Part shown: one piece after another, positions 27,408 through 35,978 of the stretch
Layout of the letters: every line of letters begins with the position of its first letter
Numbering within the stretch: the first letter of the stretch is position 1
Assembly (NCBI RefSeq): GCF_030157465.1
Contig: NZ_JAOAUU010000060.1
Coordinates: 93,265-157,264 of the forward strand
Reading direction: 5' to 3'
Source of the DNA: Zoogloea sp.
GTDB lineage: Bacteria > Pseudomonadota > Gammaproteobacteria > Burkholderiales > Rhodocyclaceae
DNA: 64,000 nt
Position numbers and translations under genes: made by a program
Notes under the pieces: generated by a model
Told to the model about the DNA's origin: nothing
Seen by the model: the letters and a program-made list of their open reading frames with translations, nothing else
Database searches by the model: none

Positions 27408-27698
27408 ATGACCACGACGCCCACCGACGCCGCGCAGACTCCCCCTCCGTCCATTGCCGACATCGCAGAAATCATCGTGACCGCCCTGGGCCTGGAAATG
27501 ACGCCCGACGAGATCGACCCCGACGCCCCCCTCTTCGGCGAAGGCCTCGGCCTCGACTCCATCGACATCCTAGAGATCGCCCTGGTCATCTCCAAGCGCT
27601 ACGGCATCCAGCTGCGCGCCGACAACGACAACAACACCACCATCTTCAGCTCCCTGCGCAACCTGACCGACTACGTGGTCAGCCAGCTCGAGGCATGA
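27408..27698 (+). CDS. Acyl carrier protein of the aryl-polyene pathway
   Basis: The 96-aa ACP has the phosphopantetheine site GLGLDSIDILEIAL with Ser51, and should carry the growing aryl-polyene chain. Its sequence (SKRYGIQLRADNDNNTTIFS) differs from housekeeping AcpP. The ATG at 27408 is used; an in-frame ATG at 27372 would add 12 unlikely residues. The stop overlaps the next start (ATGA). It corresponds to the ApeE/ApeF carrier proteins of described clusters, which usually have two; only this one is visible here. Confidence 0.9.
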   Translation: MTTTPTDAAQTPPPSIADIAEIIVTALGLEMTPDEIDPDAPLFGEGLGLDSIDILEIALVISKRYGIQLRADNDNNTTIFSSLRNLTDYVVSQLEA

Positions 27699-28378
27699 CC
27701 GGCCCGCGCGAGCCGCTCCTTGCGCTGTTGTTGCCCGCCCTCCTTCTCGTCGCCTACGACGGCCTGGTTCACTACGTCAGCACCATCCCCAACGCCGCAA
27801 ACTGGGCCGTGGCGGTCACGCTGCTGCCGGCCCTCGGCATCGGGCTCGGCCTCGTTGCCCGGCGGTTCGGCCCCCTTGCCGCCGCCCTCGGCGGGCTTGC
27901 CCTCGCTCTATTCGCCACCTTTTTCTGGCCCGCCTTGCAGCACCGCCTCGGCCTTCAGCCCGGCGGCCATCTCCGCGGGCTCTACCTCACCCAGTACCTC
28001 GCCACCAACCTGACGCTCGCCCTGTGGTTCGGGCGCACCCTCGTCGGCGGGCGCACCCCCGCCTGCACCGCCTTCGCCGCCGCGCTCCAGCCTGCAGTCA
28101 GCCCGCTTGTGGCGCGCTACACTCGCCGGCTCACGCTCGCCTGGACCGCGTTTTTCGTGCTTTCGGCCGCCACCTCCGCGCTGCTCTACGCCGTCGCCCC
28201 GGCCGCCGTCTGGTCTTTCTTCTCCAACCTTTTCTACCTGCCCTCGCTGGCGCTGATGTTCATCGTCGAAGGCCTGATCCGGCGCGTCGCGCTGCCGCCC
28301 GAAGAGCGGCACGGCATCGTCGAATCGATCCGCGCCTACATGGCCAGCACCCGCCCCGGCCCCCCGATCCGGCAATGA
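27695..28378 (+). CDS. Integral membrane protein, COG4648-like, of the aryl-polyene cluster
   Basis: The 227-aa protein has about five or six hydrophobic segments and a basic C-terminal tail ending VESIRAYMASTRPGPPIRQ. It resembles the small membrane protein found after the ACP in aryl-polyene clusters (ApeG-like, from memory). Its role is undetermined; anchoring the synthase or assisting product transfer are suggestions only. It overlaps the genes on both sides by 4 nt. Confidence 0.78.
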   Translation: MTGPREPLLALLLPALLLVAYDGLVHYVSTIPNAANWAVAVTLLPALGIGLGLVARRFGPLAAALGGLALALFATFFWPALQHRLGLQPGGHLRGLYLTQYLATNLTLALWFGRTLVGGRTPACTAFAAALQPAVSPLVARYTRRLTLAWTAFFVLSAATSALLYAVAPAAVWSFFSNLFYLPSLALMFIVEGLIRRVALPPEERHGIVESIRAYMASTRPGPPIRQ

Positions 28379-29721
28379 CGCCCCAAAGCCTCCCGCTCAC
28401 CGACCACCCGACCCCGGACAGCATCGTCGCCTGGTGCCCCGACGGCCCGGTCAGCCGCGACCGCTTCCTCGCCGACGTGGCCCGGCTCGCCGAGCTTTTT
28501 CCCCCCGGCGGACACATCCTCAACGTCTGCCAGAACCGCTACCACTTTCTCGTCGGCCTCTCTGCCGCGGCGGTCAGCGGGCGGGTCAGCCTGCTGCCCC
28601 CCAACCTCACCGAAGAAACCATCGCCCGGCTCGCCGCCGCCACCCCCGATCTCGTCTGCCTCCATGACGGACAGGGCGCCGTCGGCACCCTCCCCAGCCT
28701 CGCCTTCCCGCCCCCCGCACCGGTCGGCAGCGGCCATCTCCCGGTGCCGCTCATCCCTGTCGACCAGGTCATCGCCCACGTCTACACCTCCGGCTCCACC
28801 GGCGTGCCCGGCACCCACCATAAAACCTGGGGTTCCCTCGTCACCAACGGCCTCGCCGCCGCCGAGCGCCTCGGCGCCGCCGGCCACGCCCTCGTCGGCA
28901 CCGTGCCGGCCCAGCACATGTACGGCTTCGAATCCACGGTGCTGATCTGCCTCCACGGTGGCGCCGCGCTCTCCAGCGGACATCCCTTCTACCCCGCCGA
29001 CATCGCCGCCGCGCTGGCTGCCGTACCGCGCCCGCGCGCCCTCGTCACCACGCCCTTCCACCTGCGCGCGCTGCTCGACGCCGACGTCGCCGTGCCGCCC
29101 CTCGACTTCATCCTGTCCGCCACGGCGCCGCTCTCGGAAGACCTCGCCCGTCGTGCCGAAGCCGCCTTCGGTGCGCCGCTGCTCGAAATCTACGGCTGCA
29201 CCGAAACCGGCCAGCTCGCCAGCCGGCGCTCCACCGCCACCCGCCTCTGGCACCTTCTCGACGACGTGCGCCTGTCGCCCCTCGGCGAGCGCCACGCCGC
29301 CAGCGGCGGCCACGTGGAAGGCCTGGTACCCCTCGGCGACGTGCTCGAACCCGTCGACGAACACCACTTCATCCTCCACGGCCGCGACGCCGATCTCATC
29401 AACATCGCCGGCAAGCGCACCTCCCTCGCCTACCTCAACGAACAACTCTGCGGCATCCCCGGCGTTATCGACGGCGCCTTCCTGATGCCCGACGACGAAC
29501 CCGACGACCACGTCACCCGCCTGCGCGCCGCCGTCGTCGCCCCCGGCCTCACCACCCGCGACATCCTCGCCGCGCTGCGCCTGCACATCGACCCGATCTT
29601 CCTGCCGCGTCCGCTGATCTTCGTCGACCGCCTGCCGCGCAACGCCGCCAGCAAACTGCCCCGCGCCGATCTGGCGGCGCTGTTTGCCGCCTACGCTGCG
29701 GGTCACGGATCCGCCCGATGA
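28375..29721 (+). CDS. Aryl-AMP ligase that loads the aryl starter (ApeH-like)
   Basis: The 448-aa ANL-superfamily enzyme has the P-loop HVYTSGSTGVPGTHHKTW near residue 137, the LEIYGCTETGQLASRRS motif, the hinge-region GRDADLINIAGKRTSL, and a C-terminal LPRNAASKLPRADL with the catalytic Lys. It should adenylate an aromatic acid, by analogy 4-hydroxybenzoate, and transfer it to the ACP. It is shorter than acyl-CoA synthetases of primary metabolism, as expected for this class. ATGA overlaps occur at both ends. Confidence 0.88.
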   Translation: MTPQSLPLTDHPTPDSIVAWCPDGPVSRDRFLADVARLAELFPPGGHILNVCQNRYHFLVGLSAAAVSGRVSLLPPNLTEETIARLAAATPDLVCLHDGQGAVGTLPSLAFPPPAPVGSGHLPVPLIPVDQVIAHVYTSGSTGVPGTHHKTWGSLVTNGLAAAERLGAAGHALVGTVPAQHMYGFESTVLICLHGGAALSSGHPFYPADIAAALAAVPRPRALVTTPFHLRALLDADVAVPPLDFILSATAPLSEDLARRAEAAFGAPLLEIYGCTETGQLASRRSTATRLWHLLDDVRLSPLGERHAASGGHVEGLVPLGDVLEPVDEHHFILHGRDADLINIAGKRTSLAYLNEQLCGIPGVIDGAFLMPDDEPDDHVTRLRAAVVAPGLTTRDILAALRLHIDPIFLPRPLIFVDRLPRNAASKLPRADLAALFAAYAAGHGSAR

Positions 29722-30014
29722 ACAAAATCCGCTGGACGGTCCCGTCCGACCACCCCGCCTTTCCCGGCCACTTCCCCGGCCGCCCGATCCTGCCCGGCGT
29801 GGTGCTGATCGACCAGGCCATGCGCCTCGCCCCGCTCGCCGCCGGGCAAGCCATTCGCGGCCTCGCCAGCGCCAAGTTCTTCCAGCCGGTGCCGCCCGGC
29901 GCCGAACTCGTCTTCCGCTTCGCCCCGGCCACCGCCCGCGGGATGGGCTTCGAAATCCGCCTCGGCGAAACCACCGTCGCCAGCGGCAGCTTCACCTTCG
30001 GAGCCGCGCCGTGA
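29718..30014 (+). CDS. Hotdog-fold 3-hydroxyacyl-ACP dehydratase subunit (ApeI-like)
   Basis: The 98-aa protein is little more than a single hotdog domain. It carries the FabZ-type signature PAFPGHFPGRPILPGVVLI near residue 13, including the conserved His, with an Asp (LIDQAM) where FabZ has Glu. In studied systems a small ApeI pairs with ApeP (here 36781) to dehydrate the chain after ketoreduction. Each cycle adds a conjugated double bond. The stop overlaps a GTG start. Confidence 0.86.
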   Translation: MNKIRWTVPSDHPAFPGHFPGRPILPGVVLIDQAMRLAPLAAGQAIRGLASAKFFQPVPPGAELVFRFAPATARGMGFEIRLGETTVASGSFTFGAAP

Positions 30015-30955
30015 GCCAGCCGGCGGGCACCCCGCCGGCCACCGCAGCCACCTGGACCCGCCAGGCCGAGCGCAGCAGCGCGGCCGTCATGCGCTTCATG
30101 GTCTGGCTGTCACTCACCCTGGGGCGCCGCGCCAGCCGCGTCGTCCTCCACGGCATCGCCGCCTACTTCCTGCTCTTCGCCCCCGCTGCCGGGCGCGCCT
30201 CGCGGGGCTACCTGACGCGCATCCTCGGCCGCCCGCCCACGCTCGCCGAGCGCTACCGGCACGTGTTCACCTTCGCCACCACCATCCACGACCGGATCTA
30301 CTTCCTCAACGGCCGCTTCGACAGCTTCGACATCGAGATCAAGGGCGCCGAACTCGTCGACGCCGCCCTCGCCGACGGTCGCGGCCTGCTGCTCTTCGGC
30401 GCCCACCTGGGCAGCTTCGAAGTGCTCCGCGCCCTCGGCCGCCACAACACCGACCGCGCCGTGTGCATGCTCATGCACGAAGAAAACGCCCGCAAGATCA
30501 ACAGCGTCCTCGCCACCATCAACCCCGCCGCCACCCAGGACATGCTCGCCCTCGGGCACCTCGACTCCATGCTCGAGCTGCGCGACCGCCTCGACGCCGG
30601 CCAGATGATCGGCATTCTTGCCGACCGCGCCCCGCGCCTCGACGCCACGGCTCCGCAGCCCTTCCTCGGCGGCCCCGCCGCCTTCCCCGTCGGGCCCTTC
30701 CGTCTCGCCGCCATACTGCGCCGCCCGGTGATCTTCATGAGCGGCCTGCACCTGGGCGGCGCGCGCTACCGGGTGGAGTTCTCGCAACTTGCCGACTTCG
30801 GCGAGGTCGACCGCAAATCCCGCGACGCCGCCATCGCCGCCGCCCAGCAACACTACGCCGCCCTGCTGGCGGAGCGCGCCCGCAGCGCCCCCTTCAACTG
30901 GTTCAACTTCTTCGACTTCTGGCGCGCCGCTGGCGCCGACGACACCCCACCATGA
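30011..30955 (+). CDS. LpxL/HtrB-like acyltransferase of the aryl-polyene cluster
   Basis: The 314-aa lysophospholipid-acyltransferase-like protein has a membrane-proximal N-terminus (residues about 27-60) and the HX4E active-site motif GAHLGSFEVLRAL near residue 131, then GILADRAPRLD. It may attach the aryl-polyene acyl chain to a lipid or glycolipid head. The GTG start overlaps the dehydratase stop (GTGA), and the in-frame sequence upstream is shadow. Two further LpxL homologues at 59118 and 60069 probably serve lipid A, leaving this one pathway-specific. Confidence 0.86.
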   Translation: MSQPAGTPPATAATWTRQAERSSAAVMRFMVWLSLTLGRRASRVVLHGIAAYFLLFAPAAGRASRGYLTRILGRPPTLAERYRHVFTFATTIHDRIYFLNGRFDSFDIEIKGAELVDAALADGRGLLLFGAHLGSFEVLRALGRHNTDRAVCMLMHEENARKINSVLATINPAATQDMLALGHLDSMLELRDRLDAGQMIGILADRAPRLDATAPQPFLGGPAAFPVGPFRLAAILRRPVIFMSGLHLGGARYRVEFSQLADFGEVDRKSRDAAIAAAQQHYAALLAERARSAPFNWFNFFDFWRAAGADDTPP

Positions 30956-31524
30956 ACCTCCGCCAGCTCCTCGCCGCCCTCGCCCTCGCACTGTGCTGCC
31001 CCCCGGCCCTCGCCGCCTGGAACATCGCCAGCCTGATGGGCGAACTCGCCCGCAACCCCGGCGGGCGGGCCGTATTCACCGAAAAAAAATACATCGCCCT
31101 GCTCGATCGCCCGGTCGTCTCCTCGGGCGAAATGCGCTACGTTGCCCCCGACTACCTGGAAAAGCGCACCCTCGCGCCCAAGCCCGACTACCTGCTGCTC
31201 GACAAGGACCAGATCACCGTCGAGCGCGGCAAGCACAAATTCACCCTGCGCCTCGCCGAGCAGCCCGAAATCCTCGCCTTCGCCGCCAGCATCCGCGGCA
31301 CCCTCTCCGGCGACCGTGCGGCCCTCGAACGCAACTACGCCCTGCACCTCTCAGGCACCCGCGACAGCTGGACGCTGAACCTATCGCCAAGCAACCCGCG
31401 CATCGCCGAACTCGTCACCCGCATCACCATCGGCGGCAAGCGCGACCAGGTGCTCAGCGTCGAATACCTGCAGGCCGACGGCGACCGCGCCGTGATGACC
31501 ATCGCCCCCATCCCCGGCCAATGA
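30952..31524 (+). CDS. LolA-like periplasmic lipid carrier
   Basis: The 190-aa precursor has a Sec signal peptide (MNLRQLLAALALALCCPPALA). The mature domain has a LolA-type half-barrel pattern: GRAVFTEKKYIALLDRPVVS, GEMRYVAPDYLEKRTLAP and LLDKDQITVERG. It would shuttle the hydrophobic product across the periplasm from the exporter at 31521 to the outer membrane. It overlaps its neighbours by 4 nt on each side. Confidence 0.87.
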   Translation: MNLRQLLAALALALCCPPALAAWNIASLMGELARNPGGRAVFTEKKYIALLDRPVVSSGEMRYVAPDYLEKRTLAPKPDYLLLDKDQITVERGKHKFTLRLAEQPEILAFAASIRGTLSGDRAALERNYALHLSGTRDSWTLNLSPSNPRIAELVTRITIGGKRDQVLSVEYLQADGDRAVMTIAPIPGQ

Positions 31525-33908
31525 ACCTGCCGCTCAAGCCCGGCGCACGGGCCCGGATTCCCCGCGCCGTACTGGTCTGGCTCTGCGGCCTCGTCGCCTG
31601 CGCGGTGCTGGCCCTGCGCGCCGATTACACCGCGGACATGTCCGCCTTCCTGCCGCGCAGCCCCACTCCGGCCCAGCAACTGCTCGTCGACCAGCTCACC
31701 GAAGGCGTGCTGTCGCGCCTGCTGCTGGTCGGCATCGAAGGCAGCACGCCGGAAGCCCGTGCCGGGCTGTCCCGCGCGCTCGCCAAACATTTGCAGGACG
31801 GCGGCCTGTTCGTCTCGGTGCGCAACGGCGACGCCGCCACCCTCGCCATCGACCGGGAAATCCTGTTCTCCAACCGATATCTGCTGAGCCCCGCGGTCAC
31901 GCCGGAACACTTCAGCCCCGTCGGTCTCAGGGCCGCCATCGAAAACAGCATCGAGCTGCTCGGCTCGCCCGCCGGCATGATGCTCAAGCAACTGCTGCCC
32001 CGCGACCCGACCGGCGAAATGGTCGAGCTGATCGGCAGCCTCGACACCCAGGGCGGCCCCGCCAGCCAGCACGGCGTGTGGGCCTCGAAGGACGGCACGC
32101 GCGCCATCCTGATGCTGCAAACCCGCGCCGCGGGCTCCGACACCGACGCCCAGGAAGCCGCCATCGAGCGCGTACACAGCGATTTCGCCGCCCTCGCCAA
32201 GGCCGCGCAGCCCCCCGAAGCCCGCGTGCTCATCTCCGGCGCCCCCGTCTTCGCCGTCAATTCCCGCGCCGCCATCCAGTCCGAAGCCGTGCGCCTGTCC
32301 ACCCTCGGCAGCGCCGCGGTGGTCTGCCTGCTGCTCATCATTTACCGCTCCCTCACCGCCGTCGCCCTCGGCCTGCTGCCGGTGGCCAGCGGCGCGCTGG
32401 CCGGCATCGCCGCCGTGTCCCTCGGCTTCGGCAGCGTGCATGGGCTCACCATCGGCTTCGGCACCACCCTCATCGGCGAAGCGGTCGATTACAGCATCTA
32501 CTACTTTGTCCAGTCCGACAGCGCCCGGCGCGACGGCAGCCAGGGCAACTGGATGGAACGCTTCTGGCCCACCATCCGGCTCGGCGTATTCACCTCGGCA
32601 ATCGGCTTCGCCTCGCTGCTTTTTTCCGGCTTTCCCGGCCTCGCCCAGCTCGGCCTCTATTCCATCGCCGGTCTCGTCAGCGCCGCCGCGATCACCCGCT
32701 TCGTGCTGCCGCACCTCTGCCCGGCCACGCTGCCGATCCGCGACATCAGCCCGGTCGGCCTCGCCATGGCCGGCCTGTGGCGCCGCCTGCCGCGCCTGCG
32801 CCCGCTGGTGGCGGTGCTCGCCGTGGCCGCAGTTGCCATCCTCGCCGCCCACCACGACCGGGTGTGGAATGCCAGCCTGTCCGGCCTCAGCCCGGTTTCC
32901 GAGGCCGACCAGGCCATCGACCGGAGCCTGCGGGCCGACCTCGGCGCCCCCGACCTGCGCTACCTCGTCGTGCTCAAGGCCGCCGACCGGGAAAGCGCCC
33001 TCGCCGCCGCCGAGCGCACCGGGCGGCGTCTCGACGGACTTGTGGAGGCAGGCACCCTCGGCGGCTACGAAAGCCCGGCCCGCTTCCTGCCCGCCAGCGC
33101 CACCCAGGAGGCCCGCCGGCAAGCCCTGCCCGAGCGCGCCGAACTGGCCCGCCGCCTCGATGCCGCCCTCGAAGGCCTGCCCCTCAAGGCCGACAAACTC
33201 AGCCCTTTCCTCGATGCCGTGGACGCCGCCCGCCACCAGCCGCTGCTCAGCCCCGAATCCCTGCACGGCTCAACCCTGGCACTGGCCGTCGACACCCTGC
33301 TGCTCCGGCGCGCTGACGGCTGGACGGTGCTGATGCCGCTGCGCGCCCCGGCCGGCGATGCGCCTCTCGACCCTGCGCCGATCCGTGCCGCCCTCGCCCA
33401 GGATGGCGAGACCGGCGCCCTGTTCGTCGACATCTTCAGCGAATCCACCAATCTCTATCAGGCCTACCTGGACGAAGCGATCCTGCTGTCCCTGGCCGGC
33501 AGCTTCGCCATCGTGGTGCTGATGGCCGTCAGTCTGCGCAACCCCGGCCGCCTGTGGCGCGTCATCGCACCGCTGCTGGTGGCCGAACTGCTGGTGATGG
33601 CCGGCCTCGCCCTGGCCGGCACCCAACTCACCCTGCTGCACCTGGTCGGCATGCTGCTCATCGTCGCCGTCGGCTCCAACTACGCGCTGTTCTTCAACCG
33701 GGCCGACGACAACCCCGCCGACGATCCGCGCACCCTCGCCTCGCTGCTCCTCGCCAACCTCGCCACGGTGATCGGCTTCGGCATCCTCGGCGTCTCGCCG
33801 GTGCCGGTGCTCCAGGCCATCGGCGTCACCGTCGGCCCCGGCGCGGTGCTCACGCTGCTGCTCTCGGCGATCCTGGCCCGCCCGCCCAAGGGCCGCAGCC
33901 CGCCATGA
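31521..33908 (+). CDS. MMPL/RND-type exporter of the aryl-polyene product
   Basis: The 795-aa inner-membrane transporter is built as two repeats, each a membrane helix, a large periplasmic loop and about five helices. The first loop begins ALRADYTADMSAFLPRSPTP. The helix bundles are at about residues 265-410 and 640-790, the latter with LLHLVGMLLIVAVGSNYALF. COG4258-type exporters of this kind accompany aryl-polyene and xanthomonadin clusters and are thought to flip the lipid-linked pigment. ATGA overlaps at both ends. Confidence 0.9.
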   Translation: MNLPLKPGARARIPRAVLVWLCGLVACAVLALRADYTADMSAFLPRSPTPAQQLLVDQLTEGVLSRLLLVGIEGSTPEARAGLSRALAKHLQDGGLFVSVRNGDAATLAIDREILFSNRYLLSPAVTPEHFSPVGLRAAIENSIELLGSPAGMMLKQLLPRDPTGEMVELIGSLDTQGGPASQHGVWASKDGTRAILMLQTRAAGSDTDAQEAAIERVHSDFAALAKAAQPPEARVLISGAPVFAVNSRAAIQSEAVRLSTLGSAAVVCLLLIIYRSLTAVALGLLPVASGALAGIAAVSLGFGSVHGLTIGFGTTLIGEAVDYSIYYFVQSDSARRDGSQGNWMERFWPTIRLGVFTSAIGFASLLFSGFPGLAQLGLYSIAGLVSAAAITRFVLPHLCPATLPIRDISPVGLAMAGLWRRLPRLRPLVAVLAVAAVAILAAHHDRVWNASLSGLSPVSEADQAIDRSLRADLGAPDLRYLVVLKAADRESALAAAERTGRRLDGLVEAGTLGGYESPARFLPASATQEARRQALPERAELARRLDAALEGLPLKADKLSPFLDAVDAARHQPLLSPESLHGSTLALAVDTLLLRRADGWTVLMPLRAPAGDAPLDPAPIRAALAQDGETGALFVDIFSESTNLYQAYLDEAILLSLAGSFAIVVLMAVSLRNPGRLWRVIAPLLVAELLVMAGLALAGTQLTLLHLVGMLLIVAVGSNYALFFNRADDNPADDPRTLASLLLANLATVIGFGILGVSPVPVLQAIGVTVGPGAVLTLLLSAILARPPKGRSPP

Positions 33909-34714
33909 AGCGCTGGCGACCCAGCCCGTTCATCACGTTCAGCCTCGGCCTTCACGCCGCGGCGGGCGCTAGCCTTCTCATCGCCCCGTCGGCGTGGGAG
34001 CTTGCCGTCGGCGCGCTGGTCGCCGACCACCTCGTCCTCGCCCTCGCCGGGCTGCTGCCGCGCAGCCGCCTGCTCGGCCCCAACCTCACCCGCCTGCCGC
34101 CGGCCGCCATCGCCCGCCGCGAAATCGCCCTGACCATCGACGACGGCCCCGACCCGCAGGTCACGCCGCAGGTGCTCGACATCCTCGACGCCGCCGGCGC
34201 CAAGGCCACCTTCTTCTGCATCGGCCGCCGCGCCGCCGCCCACCCGGCCCTCGTGCGCGACATCGTCGCCCGCGGCCATGCCATCGAAAACCACAGCGAA
34301 CATCACTGGAAGCGCTTCTCGACCTTTGGCTTCAAGGGTATGCACGCCGAAGTCGCGGCCGCCCAGGCCACCCTCGGCGGCCTCACCGGCCGCCCGCCGC
34401 GCTTCTTCCGCGCCCCCGCCGGCCTGCGCAACCCCTTCCTCGACCCGGTGCTGGCACGCCTCGACCTGCGCCTCGCCACCTGGACACGCCGCGCCTACGA
34501 CACCCGCAACGGCAACCCGGCCCGGGTGCTCGCCCGCCTCGCCGGCGATGGCCCAAGCACACTCGCCGCTGGCGACATCCTGCTCCTCCACGACGGCAAC
34601 GCCGCCCGCGGCCCGGACGGCCAGGCCGTCATCCTCGCCGTGCTGCCCCCCCTGCTGGCCCGCATCCGCGCAGCCGGCCTCACCCCCGTCACCCTCGCCG
34701 CCGCCTGCCCCTGA
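33905..34714 (+). CDS. Polysaccharide deacetylase (NodB domain), membrane-anchored
   Basis: The 269-aa carbohydrate-esterase-4 protein has two N-terminal hydrophobic segments (about residues 8-50) and then a NodB domain. Metal/catalytic motifs visible are ALTIDDGPDPQVTPQVLDIL, HAIENHSEHHW, FFRAPAGLRNPF and LLHDGN. It should remove an acetyl group from an N-acetylated or O-acetylated sugar, perhaps the glycan head of the pigment. It is coupled by ATGA to the exporter. This is not a core aryl-polyene gene, so its inclusion in the train is notable. Confidence 0.87.
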   Translation: MKRWRPSPFITFSLGLHAAAGASLLIAPSAWELAVGALVADHLVLALAGLLPRSRLLGPNLTRLPPAAIARREIALTIDDGPDPQVTPQVLDILDAAGAKATFFCIGRRAAAHPALVRDIVARGHAIENHSEHHWKRFSTFGFKGMHAEVAAAQATLGGLTGRPPRFFRAPAGLRNPFLDPVLARLDLRLATWTRRAYDTRNGNPARVLARLAGDGPSTLAAGDILLLHDGNAARGPDGQAVILAVLPPLLARIRAAGLTPVTLAAACP

Positions 34715-34751
34715 CCCAGCGCGCCCGGCCGGATGGGCCCGATAGTCATTC

Positions 34752-34760
34752 TGGTAAACT
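34752..34760 (+). promoter_or_regulatory. Possible internal extended -10 before the ketosynthase
   Basis: TGGTAAACT (TG at 34752, TAAACT at 34755-34760) sits in the only true gap inside the aryl-polyene train (34715-34787), within a locally AT-richer stretch. No -35 is evident. It may allow separate expression of the synthase half. Confidence 0.3.
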
Positions 34761-34787
34761 CCGCCGACTCCATCCGCGCGCCGAACC

Positions 34788-35978
34788 GTGACCCCTCTCC
34801 ACCTTCCCCACTACACCCAGGTCAGTTGCGTCGGCGACGGCCTTGCGCCCTTTCGCCAGGCGCTGCGGACAGGCATCGGCGGCCTCGCGCCCTGCCACTT
34901 CGACGGCACCGCGCTGCCCACCTGGATAGGCGAAGTCGCAGGTTTGGACGACGCCCCGCTGCCCGCCCCCTTTGCCGATTACGACTGCCGCAACAACCGC
35001 CTGGCCCTGCGCGGGCTGCAGGCCGACGGCTTCGACGCCGCGGTGCGCGACAGCATCGCCCGCCACGGTCTGCGCCGGGTCGGCGTGATCCTCGGCACCA
35101 GCACCTCCGGCATCCTCGAAACCGAAATCGCCTTCCGCCACCGGGACGCCAGCGGCGCGCTGCCCGCCAGTTTCAACTACCACGGCGCCCACAGCACCTA
35201 CTCGCTGGCGGCCTTCGTGCGCGCTTGGTTCGGGCTCGAAGGGCCGGCCGCGGTCGTCTCCACCGCCTGCTCGTCATCCGCCAAAGTGTTTGCCGCCGCC
35301 GCGCGCATGATCCACGCCGGGCTCATCGACGCGGCCGTCGTCGGCGGCGTCGACAGCCTGTGCCTGACCACCCTGCACGGCTTCGCCTCCCTCGAACTCA
35401 CCGCCCCCGAGCCCTGTCGCCCCTACGACGCCGCACGCCAGGGCATCTCGGTGGGCGAAGCCGCCGCCTTCGCGCTGCTCGAGCGCCCGCCGGCCACGCC
35501 CGACGCCGGAGCCGTACTGCTCCTTGGCTGCGGCGAATCCAGCGACGCCTACCACATGTCCTCGCCCCACCCCGAAGGCCTCGGCGCGCGCATGGCCATG
35601 GAAGCCGCCCTCGCCGACGCCCGCCTGACGCCCGCCGCCATCGACTACATCAACCTCCACGGCACCGCCACCCTCAACAACGACGCGGCCGAAGGCTGTG
35701 CCGTCGGCGCGCTGTTCGACGGCCGCGTGCCGTGCAGCTCCACCAAGGGCCTCACCGGCCACACCCTCGGCGCCGCCGGTGCCCTCGAAGCCGTGGTCTG
35801 CGCGCTGGCCCTCACCGACGGTCTCCTGCCCGGCAGCGCCAACACCCGCCAGCTCGATCCGGCGCTGCACCTCGACTACCTGCTCGCCAGCCGCGACGCC
35901 CCGGTCAAGCGCGCCATGAACAATTCCTTCGGTTTCGGCGGCAGCAACTGCAGCCTCGTTTTCGGGAGGGGCGCATGA
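34788..35978 (+). CDS. Beta-ketoacyl-ACP synthase of aryl-polyene elongation (ApeO-like)
   Basis: The 396-aa KASII-fold ketosynthase has an intact active site: nucleophile Cys161 in STACSSSAKVF, His291 in NLHGTATLNN, and Lys320/His325 in STKGLTGHTLGAAGA. It condenses malonyl-ACP with the aryl-primed chain. It begins with GTG and has no strong Shine-Dalgarno. It is followed, with ATGA overlap, by a truncated ketosynthase-like partner, so the pair probably forms a KS-chain-length-factor heterodimer. Confidence 0.92.
   Translation: MTPLHLPHYTQVSCVGDGLAPFRQALRTGIGGLAPCHFDGTALPTWIGEVAGLDDAPLPAPFADYDCRNNRLALRGLQADGFDAAVRDSIARHGLRRVGVILGTSTSGILETEIAFRHRDASGALPASFNYHGAHSTYSLAAFVRAWFGLEGPAAVVSTACSSSAKVFAAAARMIHAGLIDAAVVGGVDSLCLTTLHGFASLELTAPEPCRPYDAARQGISVGEAAAFALLERPPATPDAGAVLLLGCGESSDAYHMSSPHPEGLGARMAMEAALADARLTPAAIDYINLHGTATLNNDAAEGCAVGALFDGRVPCSSTKGLTGHTLGAAGALEAVVCALALTDGLLPGSANTRQLDPALHLDYLLASRDAPVKRAMNNSFGFGGSNCSLVFGRGA

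Noticed and set aside
30789..31520. Arg/Pro-rich upstream part of the MMPL frame
   Set aside because: It is an out-of-frame reading of the acyltransferase and LolA-like genes; the exporter starts at the ATG overlapping the LolA-like stop.
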